Shown here one piece after another: positions 14,921 through 21,494 of a stretch of DNA of 23,030 nucleotides. Position 1 is the first letter of the stretch; each line of letters opens with the position of its first letter. The DNA comes from Deinococcus sp. (GTDB lineage: Bacteria; Deinococcota; Deinococci; Deinococcales; Thermaceae). A program made the translations under genes and the position numbers. The stretch lies in NCBI GenBank assembly GCA_023382135.1, contig JAMCQK010000105.1:863-23892 (forward strand), in the 5' to 3' direction. A model generated the notes under the pieces. It was not told the DNA's origin. It ran no database searches and worked only from the letters and a program-made list of their open reading frames with translations.

Positions 14921-15180
14921 TGTTTACCTGCCTCGGGGGCAACCGCGTCGGCGGCAGCCTGTGCTTTGTGGGCAACGGAACCCAGTACCCCATAACCAGT
15001 CCCAAGCAGTTGGTTCAGCTCCGGGATTTTCCACAGAGCTTGGGTGCGCTCTTCGATCTTTTGTGCAGCACCCAAAGTCCGGACCGCAGCAACGCGGATG
15101 CCCTTAGCTTCCTGATAAATCCAGACGAGCAGAACCGCTACCACCAGCACGATTATCAGCCCCAAAACTAGCCAGATCAT
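14917..15180 (-). CDS. Small membrane protein of the hydrogenase operon (first of five)
   Basis: The start is the ATG at 15180, two bases after the small-subunit stop; a GGGAGG ribosome site sits at the end of the small-subunit gene. The 87 residues have an N-terminal helix (MIWLVLGLIIVLVVAVLLVW) followed by IYQEAKGIRVAAVR, whose positive charges predict a cytoplasmic tail. The tail is helical (LGAAQKIEERTQALWKIPEL, then an Ala-rich end). It appears paralogous to the second protein of the set (EAKxI and PEL/PDL positions). It is a good candidate for a direct contact with the small subunit, by analogy with small helical partners of other hydrogenases. This is inference. Confidence 0.8.
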   Translation of the reverse strand: MIWLVLGLIIVLVVAVLLVWIYQEAKGIRVAAVRTLGAAQKIEERTQALWKIPELNQLLGTGYGVLGSVAHKAQAAADAVAPEAGKQ

Positions 15181-15182
15181 GT

Positions 15183-16376
15183 TTACCTCCCGCTGCCAGG
15201 CTTGGTCCCGCCCCAAAACTGCATTTTTTCGTAGAAGAAGGAGTAAACCTTGTCGAGAGGGCTCATAGAGCTGACCTCGCCCCATCCGCTTGGCACACCG
15301 GTTTTCTTCCAACGCTCGGTCAGGTTGGCTTGGCGCTGCGAAAGCCGACGCAGGGTACTCACCATGGTGCCATTCATTCGGGAAATTGCCCCGGAGAATT
15401 TGGCACCAGGGGGCTCTTTGTAGAAAGGAGAAAACTTGTCTGGAAAGCCAGGCATGGTACAGCCAATGCAAATGCCACCGGCCTTCATGCAGCCGCCCAC
15501 ACTGTTGATTGCACCGCGCGAGACGATGTTGCACTGCACGATGGGTCCCCAGCAACCCACTTCCACCAAGCACTCGCGGTCGCCGTACTCGCGGGCAAAG
15601 GTACCTTCCTCGTAGTAACCCGCGCGCGTGCAGCCGCGGTGGACAGTCTCGCGAAAGAGCCAAGCTGGGCGGCCTAACTCGTCAAACTCAGGCAGCGGAC
15701 CGAGACCTTGTAGGAACATCAGCACCACTGCAATGGTCTCGGTAATGTTGTCCCCCAGCGGCGAGCAACCCGGAATGTTGATAACCGGCAAACCCAGCAC
15801 GCCGCGGTAGTCCTTACCCAAAAAGTCCATTAGTCCCATGGCGCCTGTGGGGTTGCCAAAAGCCGACGGGATGCCGCCCCAGGTGGCGCAAGTACCTACG
15901 GCTATCGAGGCTGCTGCTCCTGGTGCCAAGCGGCTGATCCAGGTGGCCACAGGGACGGGTTGTTCGGCCCAGGGGTCGTGAGAACCGTCTTTGGTCTCGG
16001 CCCCGAGGCCCGAAAAATAGCCGCCATTGTTGGTGTTCAGCGACTCGTCTGGAACCGAACCTTCCAGAATTAGTACGTAAGGCGCGTCGAGCTCTCCCTT
16101 CCAGGCTTTGTAAAACCAGTGGGTGAAGTCATGTCCAGCTTCAACTGCTAAAACTGGATGATGCAGGATGATTTTTGGCAAGCCCGGCAGGCTGCCGGTT
16201 AGTAAGGCTTCGACCGAGGGCTTGGTGGCACCCGAAACCCCAATTGTGCAGCCATCGCAGCTCATGCCGGCAAGCCAGAAGGCGTGCACCTCGGTGTACT
16301 TTTTGTCTATGCCTGCCAAGGTTTTTCGAAGACCTGGGATTGTTGGTGTGGATGGTTGTTCCGGTGTTTGAACCAT
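15183..16376 (-). CDS. [NiFe]-hydrogenase small (Fe-S) subunit
   Basis: The 397-residue electron-transfer subunit lines up three Fe-S clusters. Proximal ligands are C40 and C43 (GMSCDGCTI), C163 (VGTCATWGGIP) and C204 (IPGCSPLGDN). Distal ligands are H246, C249, C269 and C275. Medial ligands are C282, C303 and C306, plus C296 where standard enzymes often have Pro. That predicts a four-Cys medial [4Fe-4S] cluster. There is no twin-arginine signal, since the protein begins MVQTPEQPSTPTIPG, and no C-terminal membrane helix. The enzyme should therefore stay in the cytoplasm and need another anchor. It lies 8 bases after the CooC-like gene and directly before the five small membrane genes. Confidence 0.96.
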   Translation of the reverse strand: MVQTPEQPSTPTIPGLRKTLAGIDKKYTEVHAFWLAGMSCDGCTIGVSGATKPSVEALLTGSLPGLPKIILHHPVLAVEAGHDFTHWFYKAWKGELDAPYVLILEGSVPDESLNTNNGGYFSGLGAETKDGSHDPWAEQPVPVATWISRLAPGAAASIAVGTCATWGGIPSAFGNPTGAMGLMDFLGKDYRGVLGLPVINIPGCSPLGDNITETIAVVLMFLQGLGPLPEFDELGRPAWLFRETVHRGCTRAGYYEEGTFAREYGDRECLVEVGCWGPIVQCNIVSRGAINSVGGCMKAGGICIGCTMPGFPDKFSPFYKEPPGAKFSGAISRMNGTMVSTLRRLSQRQANLTERWKKTGVPSGWGEVSSMSPLDKVYSFFYEKMQFWGGTKPGSGR

Positions 16377-16384
16377 GGATCCTC

Positions 16385-17146
16385 CTAAGCCATTAGCCGG
16401 TTTAGCATGCCATCGACGGCTTTGACCACCGCTCCGTTTGGTGCGTGGTCGATGACTGCTTTTCCTTCCAGGTCGGCCTCAGTAACGGAGTCGTCGAAGG
16501 GAATAATGGCAATAATGGGGACCTCGAGGTTGGCAAAGTAGTCCTTGATAACCTCTTCCTCTGTGGGAGAGCGCACCTTGTTGGCCACCGCGTAAATTTT
16601 GGCCAGCCCAAGTTCACGAGCAAGCCTCACCAGCCGACCGGCTGACTCCAGCGCCCGATAGTAAGGTTCGGTGACCACAAGGAGTTTGTCCACGTGCTTT
16701 ACGGTTCCCCGCCGCATGTGCTCGAGTGAAGCCTCCATGTCGAGCACTACCGGTTCGTTGGCTTCTTCCATGGCCGCACCGACAATTTCCCGTACCATGG
16801 CATGGCGGCTGCAAAGACAACCTTTTCCAGAAGCCTCAACCTCGCCCAGTGCTAGCAGCCGAACACCGTCTGGGCCGGTTATCGAGTGCGTAGCAAGAAT
16901 TTCTCTAATCGGTTTGCCAAGTCGGGATACCTTTTTTCCGTCTATCTCTTCAACTTTCATGGTGTCCGGGGGAAGCAGGGGCCAAGGACCTTCCCGAAGG
17001 ATGCCCATGGCACGGCCCAGGTTGGGATTGGGGTCACCGTCGACCGCCAACACGTGCCCTAGTTTCCGTCCCGATAGCCGCGCGAGCGTTCCGGCGATGG
17101 TGGTCTTGCCGCTGCCCCCCTTACCAGATACCGCAATCCGCTGCAT
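16385..17146 (-). CDS. CooC-like nickel-insertion ATPase (MinD/ParA superfamily)
   Basis: The 253-residue P-loop ATPase begins MQRIAVSGKGGSGKTTIAGT, the deviant Walker A of MinD-type enzymes, followed by AVDGDPNPNLG. A CxC pair (C110, C112 in GKGCLCSRHA) matches the nickel/zinc-binding CxC that marks CooC, the ATPase that helps load nickel into CO dehydrogenase. No CODH gene is visible, and hypB is also absent. It is the first gene of the hydrogenase structural operon, suggesting it loads nickel into the hydrogenase. The start is the ATG at 17146, preceded by GGAGG at good spacing; a longer frame to 17176 lacks such a site. Confidence 0.87.
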   Translation of the reverse strand: MQRIAVSGKGGSGKTTIAGTLARLSGRKLGHVLAVDGDPNPNLGRAMGILREGPWPLLPPDTMKVEEIDGKKVSRLGKPIREILATHSITGPDGVRLLALGEVEASGKGCLCSRHAMVREIVGAAMEEANEPVVLDMEASLEHMRRGTVKHVDKLLVVTEPYYRALESAGRLVRLARELGLAKIYAVANKVRSPTEEEVIKDYFANLEVPIIAIIPFDDSVTEADLEGKAVIDHAPNGAVVKAVDGMLNRLMA

Positions 17147-17212
17147 GTTTTTCCTCCAAAGGGCCCAAAGTATCAAACGCTTTTAGCTGCTTCTTGATTG
17201 TCTTGTTTAAAT

Positions 17213-17242
17213 ATAGTACGCTATGCCGCATTCACGTGTCAA
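17213..17242 (-). promoter_or_regulatory. Predicted promoter of the hydrogenase structural operon
   Basis: On the minus strand a perfect TTGACA (17242-17237) and TACTAT (17218-17213) are 18 bases apart. Transcription would start near 17206, about 60 bases before the CooC-like ATG. The 190-base gap between the two divergent operons must hold both promoters, so shared control is likely. Confidence 0.55.
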
Positions 17243-17282
17243 ATAATTTTCAGCTTGCTGGATATTTTCTGCTCCACAGCTG

Positions 17283-17312
17283 CTTTATAAAGTCTTTGGA
17301 TGGATTTACAAT
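17283..17312 (+). promoter_or_regulatory. Predicted promoter of the hyp operon with overlapping palindrome
   Basis: TTTATA (17284-17289) and TACAAT (17307-17312) are 17 bases apart, giving a start near 17319 and an 18-base leader carrying GGAGG before hypC. The -35 box lies within the perfect 10-bp palindrome CTTTATAAAG (17283-17292), a possible operator. Assigned by eye only. Confidence 0.4.
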
Positions 17313-17336
17313 TAGATTCAAGCTTTGGAGGAACCC

Positions 17337-17606
17337 ATGTGCCTAGCAATTCCCGGTCAGATTGTCGAGCTCTTGGATGAAGAAGAGCACTTTGCCACGG
17401 TAGAGGTTTCAGGGGTCCGACGCAAAATTAATGTAGACCTGCTCAAGCCGGAGGGGATCCGCCCGGGCGATTGGGTGCTTCTACACGTGGGTTTTGCCAT
17501 GAGCAAGATTAGTGAAAACGAGGCGCAAGAACAGGTTCGGCTCCTCCAGATGCTAGACGAGGCCCAAGCCGCTCTAGAGGAAGTAAAGGGTTATGACTTC
17601 AACTAG
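17337..17606 (+). CDS. hypC: Hydrogenase maturation chaperone HypC
   Basis: The 89-residue product begins MCLAIPGQIVELLD, with the essential Cys2 that carries the Fe(CN)2CO unit between HypD and the large subunit. The conserved His is present in GDWVLLHVGFAMSKI. The start is set at 17337, four codons inside the longest frame, because Cys must follow Met directly and a GGAGG site sits 6 bases upstream. The C-terminal helix (about residues 60-85) is somewhat long but normal. It is the first gene of the plus-strand maturation operon, and the next gene overlaps its end by 14 bases. Confidence 0.96.
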   Translation: MCLAIPGQIVELLDEEEHFATVEVSGVRRKINVDLLKPEGIRPGDWVLLHVGFAMSKISENEAQEQVRLLQMLDEAQAALEEVKGYDFN

Positions 17607-17832
17607 CCTTGAGCGCTTTGGTGTTTGCACACTGGACCAAGACGGCTGTTCCACGTGCGGCGATATCGCTGTTCCCGTGCGGGTGATATGGGTGAAGGAG
17701 GCAAGCGCCATGGTCGAGGACCGCTTGGGAGTTCGTGCCGAGGTAGCGGTGGACTTTATCGAAAACGCTAGGCCGGGAGATGTTTTACTGGTGCACATGG
17801 GTGTGGCCATCGCGCGAGCGGGTGAGGCATGA
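17593..17832 (+). CDS. Second HypC-like protein lacking the N-terminal Cys, with Cys-rich entry
   Basis: The 79-residue protein has the HypC/HupF beta-barrel pattern in its second half (VRAEVAVDFIENARPGDVLL and VHMGVAIARA, with the HypC His). The start is different: instead of MCLAIPG it reads FGVCTLDQDGCSTCGDIAVPV, placing C12, C19 and C22 before the AVPV strand. It cannot use the normal Cys2 chemistry, so the internal cysteines may bind metal or replace it. Comparable second HypC proteins are known in some other hydrogenase clusters (from memory, not checked). It overlaps hypC by 14 bases and hypD by four (ATGA), so it is translated with them. Confidence 0.85.
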   Translation: MTSTSLERFGVCTLDQDGCSTCGDIAVPVRVIWVKEASAMVEDRLGVRAEVAVDFIENARPGDVLLVHMGVAIARAGEA

Positions 17833-18941
17833 AGTACGTTGACGAATTCCGTGACCCGGTACTAATCCAAAAGACCGCCGAAGAACTGCGTCGGGCGGCT
17901 GGCGAGCGGCATTTCCGCATCATGGAAGTTTGCGGAGGCCATACTCATGCCATCTACCGGTTTGGCCTGAAAGATTTATTACCGGAAAACATTGAACTGG
18001 TCCACGGCCCCGGCTGCCCAGTCTGTGTGCTGCCTATGGGCCGAGTGGACGACGGCTTATCAATGGCACAAGACCCGCACGTGATGCTCGCCGCTTTTGG
18101 CGACATGATGCGGGTTCCCGGGACTCAAGGCACACCGCTGGAAATGAAAGCCAAGGGCGCCGACGTGCGCATGGTCTACTCGCCCTTGGATGCACTCAAG
18201 CTGGCGCAAGCGAACCAGGAGCGCGAGGTGGTTTTCTTCGCCATTGGCTTCGAGACCACCGCTCCTTCCACCGCGCTTACCCTGCTCCGGGCCAAAGCCC
18301 TGGGAGTGAAAAACTTTTCGGTCTTCTGCAATCACGTAAACATAATCCCGGCCATGCGGGCCATTCTGGATTCTCCGGACATGCGCTTGGACGGCTTTAT
18401 CGGCCCCGGCCACGTCTCCACCGTAATTGGCTGCCGGCCTTATGAATTTGTGGCCAAGAATTACCACAAGCCCGTGGTGGTCTCGGGCTTCGAACCACTG
18501 GACCTGTTACAGTCTCTTTTGATGCTTGTGCGGCAGATTTCCGAAGGCCAGGCCGAGGTGGAAAACCAGTACAAACGGGTGGTCCCGCAGGAAGGCAACG
18601 CGGCTGCTTTGAGAGCCATGGCCGAAGTCTTCGAGCTGAGGCCTTATTTCGAGTGGAGGGGGCTGGGGTTCATTTCCCAGTCGGCGCTCAAGCTGCGCGA
18701 GGCTTTTGCTGAGTTTGACGCCGAGACAAAGTTCAGCGTTCCGGGAGTGCGTGTGACCGACCCTAAGGCCGCGCAGTGCGGCGAGGTTCTTAAAGGGGTG
18801 CTCAAGCCCGTACAGTGTAAGCTCTTCGGCTCCAAATGCACTCCGGAATACCCCGTTGGCGCACTGATGGTTTCCTCTGAAGGAGCTTGCGCCGCCTATT
18901 TCAACTATGTGCATCGCGTTCAAGCGGTTTCGGGTGGCTAG
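17829..18941 (+). CDS. hypD: Hydrogenase maturation protein HypD
   Basis: HypD is the Fe-S protein on which, with HypC, the CN and CO ligands are attached to iron. The 370 residues contain the expected segments: EVCGGHTHAIYRFGL (C35), HGPGCPVCVLP (C63, C66), FFAIGFETTAPST, FCNHVNIIPAMR, GPGHVSTVIGCRPYEF, SGFEPLDLLQ. The C-terminal cluster region is complete (CGEVLKGVLKPVQCKLFGSK, then CTPEYPVGALMVSSEGAC). The length is normal. The ATG overlaps the previous gene's TGA, and its TAG overlaps the hypE GTG. No damage seen. Confidence 0.97.
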   Translation: MKYVDEFRDPVLIQKTAEELRRAAGERHFRIMEVCGGHTHAIYRFGLKDLLPENIELVHGPGCPVCVLPMGRVDDGLSMAQDPHVMLAAFGDMMRVPGTQGTPLEMKAKGADVRMVYSPLDALKLAQANQEREVVFFAIGFETTAPSTALTLLRAKALGVKNFSVFCNHVNIIPAMRAILDSPDMRLDGFIGPGHVSTVIGCRPYEFVAKNYHKPVVVSGFEPLDLLQSLLMLVRQISEGQAEVENQYKRVVPQEGNAAALRAMAEVFELRPYFEWRGLGFISQSALKLREAFAEFDAETKFSVPGVRVTDPKAAQCGEVLKGVLKPVQCKLFGSKCTPEYPVGALMVSSEGACAAYFNYVHRVQAVSGG

Positions 18942-19972
18942 TGATCAAGACCGTGCGGTTCACAGACGTCCAGATTGAACTTGCGCATGGCGCTGGCGGC
19001 AAGGCCAGCCGTCGCTTGATTGAAGGGCTTTTGTTGCCATATCTGACCAATCCGGTGTTGGAAGCCCTTTCGGACGCGGCCAGCCTGGAGGTGAACGGCA
19101 CCCGGCTGGCTTTTACTGCGGACAGTTTTGTGGTAAAACCGCTAAAGTTTCCGGGAGGATCCATCGGTGAGCTTGCGGTGAACGGTACTGTGAATGACCT
19201 GGCCGTGTCCGGCGCAAAGCCGCTTGCGCTTTTGTCGACGCTGATTTTGGAGGCGGGGCTTTCGGCGGAAACGCTCGAGCTGCAAATTCGCGCCATGGCC
19301 GAAGCTGGCGAGCGTGCCGGCGTGAATATTGTTGGCGGTGACACCAAGGTGGTGGAGCACGGCAAAGCGGACGGCCTCTACATCACCACTGCGGGGATTG
19401 GTCTGGTTGATACGCGTGTAAAGCTTTCACCGGGACAAGTCCGGCCGGGTGACCAGATTCTGATTTCCGGCCCTATAGGCGATCATGGAATCACGGTGTT
19501 GTTGGCACGGGGAGAACTCGATCTCGAGGCCAACCTCTCTTCCGACACCCGGGCTATCTGGCCGCTGGTTGAACTTCTTATCGACAAAGCCGCCCCCGGC
19601 CTGCGATGGATGCGCGATCCTACACGCGGCGGCGTGGCCACAGCTTTGAACGAACTGGCCCGGGACGCCAAAGTAGGCATTGCTCTCTGTGAAGAAAAAA
19701 TACCAGTACGTGAGCCGGTGCGCGGGGCCTGCGAGGTTCTGGGTCTGGATCCCTTGCACATTGCCAACGAGGGGCAGTTTATTGCCGTTGTGTCCAAGGA
19801 GTATGCCGAGCAGGGACTCGAGTCTCTGCGGGCTCTACCCGGCGGATCGCTGTCGGCAATAATCGGAGAAGTATGCGAGGAACACAGGGGCTCTGTGGTG
19901 GTCCGCACCAGCTACGGCGCCACTCGCGTTGTGGATATGCTGGTAGGTGATCCGCTGCCCAGAATTTGTTAG
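18941..19972 (+). CDS. hypE: Hydrogenase maturation protein HypE
   Basis: HypE uses ATP to convert the thiocarbamate on its C-terminal Cys to thiocyanate, the source of the CN ligands. The 343 residues show the PurM-like signatures ELAHGAGGKASRRLIE, FTADSFVV, GELAVNGTVNDLAVSGAKP, VGGDTKVVE and RDPTRGGVATALNELA, and end in LPRIC with the required terminal Cys. The start is taken as the GTG at 18941, which overlaps the hypD stop (TAGTG); the longer frame from 18887 would run inside hypD. The next gene follows after 107 bases. Confidence 0.96.
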   Translation: MIKTVRFTDVQIELAHGAGGKASRRLIEGLLLPYLTNPVLEALSDAASLEVNGTRLAFTADSFVVKPLKFPGGSIGELAVNGTVNDLAVSGAKPLALLSTLILEAGLSAETLELQIRAMAEAGERAGVNIVGGDTKVVEHGKADGLYITTAGIGLVDTRVKLSPGQVRPGDQILISGPIGDHGITVLLARGELDLEANLSSDTRAIWPLVELLIDKAAPGLRWMRDPTRGGVATALNELARDAKVGIALCEEKIPVREPVRGACEVLGLDPLHIANEGQFIAVVSKEYAEQGLESLRALPGGSLSAIIGEVCEEHRGSVVVRTSYGATRVVDMLVGDPLPRIC

Positions 19973-20079
19973 GTCATCCGAGCCCGGTACCATCCGGTTC
20001 CATAGTCAGATCTCCGTATCAACACTCTTGTTGGTAACCAAGCAACCAGATGGTGGCTCTTCACCGAGGATGAAGCCCG
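19973..20079 (+). other. Gap between hypE and the SIS gene
   Basis: These 107 bases hold no gene. There is one short palindrome, TTGGTAACCAA (20031-20041), and a GAGGA site shortly before the next ATG. No clear promoter or terminator was found, so the operon probably continues through it. Confidence 0.35.
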
Positions 20080-21258
20080 ATGATTAACAAAACCGAACTT
20101 TCCCAATTGGCGGCCCAATGTCTACTCGAGCGCAACCGGGTATCGCAATTGTTTTTCCAGAACGAAGCTTTACGTCTGGCCCAGGCTAGCCAAAAAATGG
20201 CTGAACGGTTTCTTTCGGGTGGAAAGTTACTGGCCTTCGGACAAGGCCCCTACATCACCGACGCCCAGCATGTTTCAGTGGAGTTCGTCCATCCGGTCAT
20301 TGTGGGCAAGCGTGCCCTGCCTGCGCTGGACATTTCTATGGCTTTCCGACCCTGGCTCGAAGCGCTGTTAACTCCCGAAGACATCGTGATGGGTTTCGGT
20401 CCGCCTGAGGGTGAGCCGGAAATACACAATGCGCTTGCCTCTGCCAGATCACGCGGCGCACTGACCTTTTGGCTTCCAGGAAGCGAAGGAGATTACGCCG
20501 TAGCGTCCCCATCAACGCACCCCTTCATCCACCAAGAGATGATGGAGACGCTGTACCACACCTTATGGGAAACCGTACACGTTTTCTTTGAACATCACCA
20601 GCTTGGGCACGAGGTAGGTGAAGCTGGTTTCCTGTATCCCTTTCTTGGGCAAGCAAAGCAAAACACGGCCTCAGTGGTAGAGCAGGTGGCAGCCTCCATC
20701 TTGGTTAAGGCTCAGGACGATGAACAGCTGCGTAATCAAGTTGCGCTGCAGCACGCGGAAACTATAGCCGGGGCTGTGCTGGCGATTCGTGAACGGGTAA
20801 GCCAGGGCGGAAAGTTGATAGCTTTTGGCAACGGCGGATCCGCCACCGACGCCAACGACTTTGTGCTCGACTGTGTGGCACCGCCCTTCGGTTGGACACG
20901 TGTGCCGGCGGTCTCACTTTCGTTTGAGCCGGCGAACATCAGCGCCATCGCCAACGATATCGGTACCGAGGCGGTGTTTCTCCGACAGCTCATCGCCCAA
21001 GCCCAGCCTCAGGATGTGGTGGTGGCTATCTCAACCAGCGGCGGCTCGGCCAATGTCGTTGTAGCGCTGGAAGAGGCGCGCAAACAGTGCCTCCCAACCG
21101 TTGCTTTTCTGGGCTATGATGGTGGCCTGGCTGTGCAACGTGGCCTGTGCGACTTTCCTGTGGTAGTGCCGTCGGCTTACATTCCCCGTATTCAGGAAGT
21201 GCAGGCGTCGGTATATCACGTTTTACGCGAACTCTTGGAGATATATGTCCAAGATTGA
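20080..21258 (+). CDS. Tandem SIS-domain protein (GmhA/phosphoheptose isomerase-like)
   Basis: The 392 residues contain two SIS sugar-phosphate folds. The N-terminal copy (about 1-190; SGGKLLAFGQGPYITDAQHV) is diverged. The C-terminal copy (about 195-392) is a classic GmhA-like domain: GGKLIAFGNGGSATDANDFV, then ISAIANDIGTEAVF and VVAISTSGGSANVVVALEEA. GmhA makes heptose phosphate for LPS, but no other heptose gene is present and the protein lies between hypE and hypF. A role in hydrogenase maturation or in making a small ligand or cofactor is possible but unproven. It overlaps the next gene by 14 bases. Confidence 0.88.
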   Translation: MINKTELSQLAAQCLLERNRVSQLFFQNEALRLAQASQKMAERFLSGGKLLAFGQGPYITDAQHVSVEFVHPVIVGKRALPALDISMAFRPWLEALLTPEDIVMGFGPPEGEPEIHNALASARSRGALTFWLPGSEGDYAVASPSTHPFIHQEMMETLYHTLWETVHVFFEHHQLGHEVGEAGFLYPFLGQAKQNTASVVEQVAASILVKAQDDEQLRNQVALQHAETIAGAVLAIRERVSQGGKLIAFGNGGSATDANDFVLDCVAPPFGWTRVPAVSLSFEPANISAIANDIGTEAVFLRQLIAQAQPQDVVVAISTSGGSANVVVALEEARKQCLPTVAFLGYDGGLAVQRGLCDFPVVVPSAYIPRIQEVQASVYHVLRELLEIYVQD

Positions 21259-21484
21259 GCTTTTCGGAACCAAGTCCTGTCTTTTTACGGCAGAAGTGCG
21301 CGGTGACCTTGAGTGGCGAAAGGTGGAATTCGTTGAATATGATGTTGAGGAAGATAGTGAAGCTTTTGCTCGAATGCTGTCGATCTGCCCCGGAAACCGC
21401 GTTGTTCCAATACTGGTCGAGGACGGCAAGGTTGTAATGATTGGCTGGCAAGGCCGTGGCTGCGTAGTGGGGGAATTGAAGTAA
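21245..21484 (+). CDS. Small glutaredoxin-fold protein with a single active-site Cys (UXX-star-like)
   Basis: The 79-residue thioredoxin-fold protein begins MSKIELFGTKSCLFTAEVRG, with the active Cys12 in a CxxT arrangement. It continues VEFVEYDVEEDSEAFARML, then a cis-Pro segment NRVVPILVEDGKVVMIGWQGRG. This resembles short glutaredoxin-like proteins of the UXX-star type, in which the same position can be selenocysteine. It carries plain Cys here. It overlaps the SIS gene by 14 bases and lies 10 bases before hypF, so it is part of the maturation operon. A thiol or persulfide role in maturation is inferred. Confidence 0.82.
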   Translation: MSKIELFGTKSCLFTAEVRGDLEWRKVEFVEYDVEEDSEAFARMLSICPGNRVVPILVEDGKVVMIGWQGRGCVVGELK

Positions 21485-21494
21485 CAAGGGTGCT

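Noticed and set aside
15183..15663. A 248-codon minus-strand frame running from inside the small subunit into the first small membrane gene
   Set aside because: Only its last 87 codons (from 15180) are real; the upstream part is an out-of-frame reading of the small-subunit gene.
20080..21258. Reading the SIS gene as a lipopolysaccharide heptose gene
   Set aside because: No other heptose or LPS gene is present, and the gene is embedded between hypE and hypF; the GmhA name reflects similarity only.
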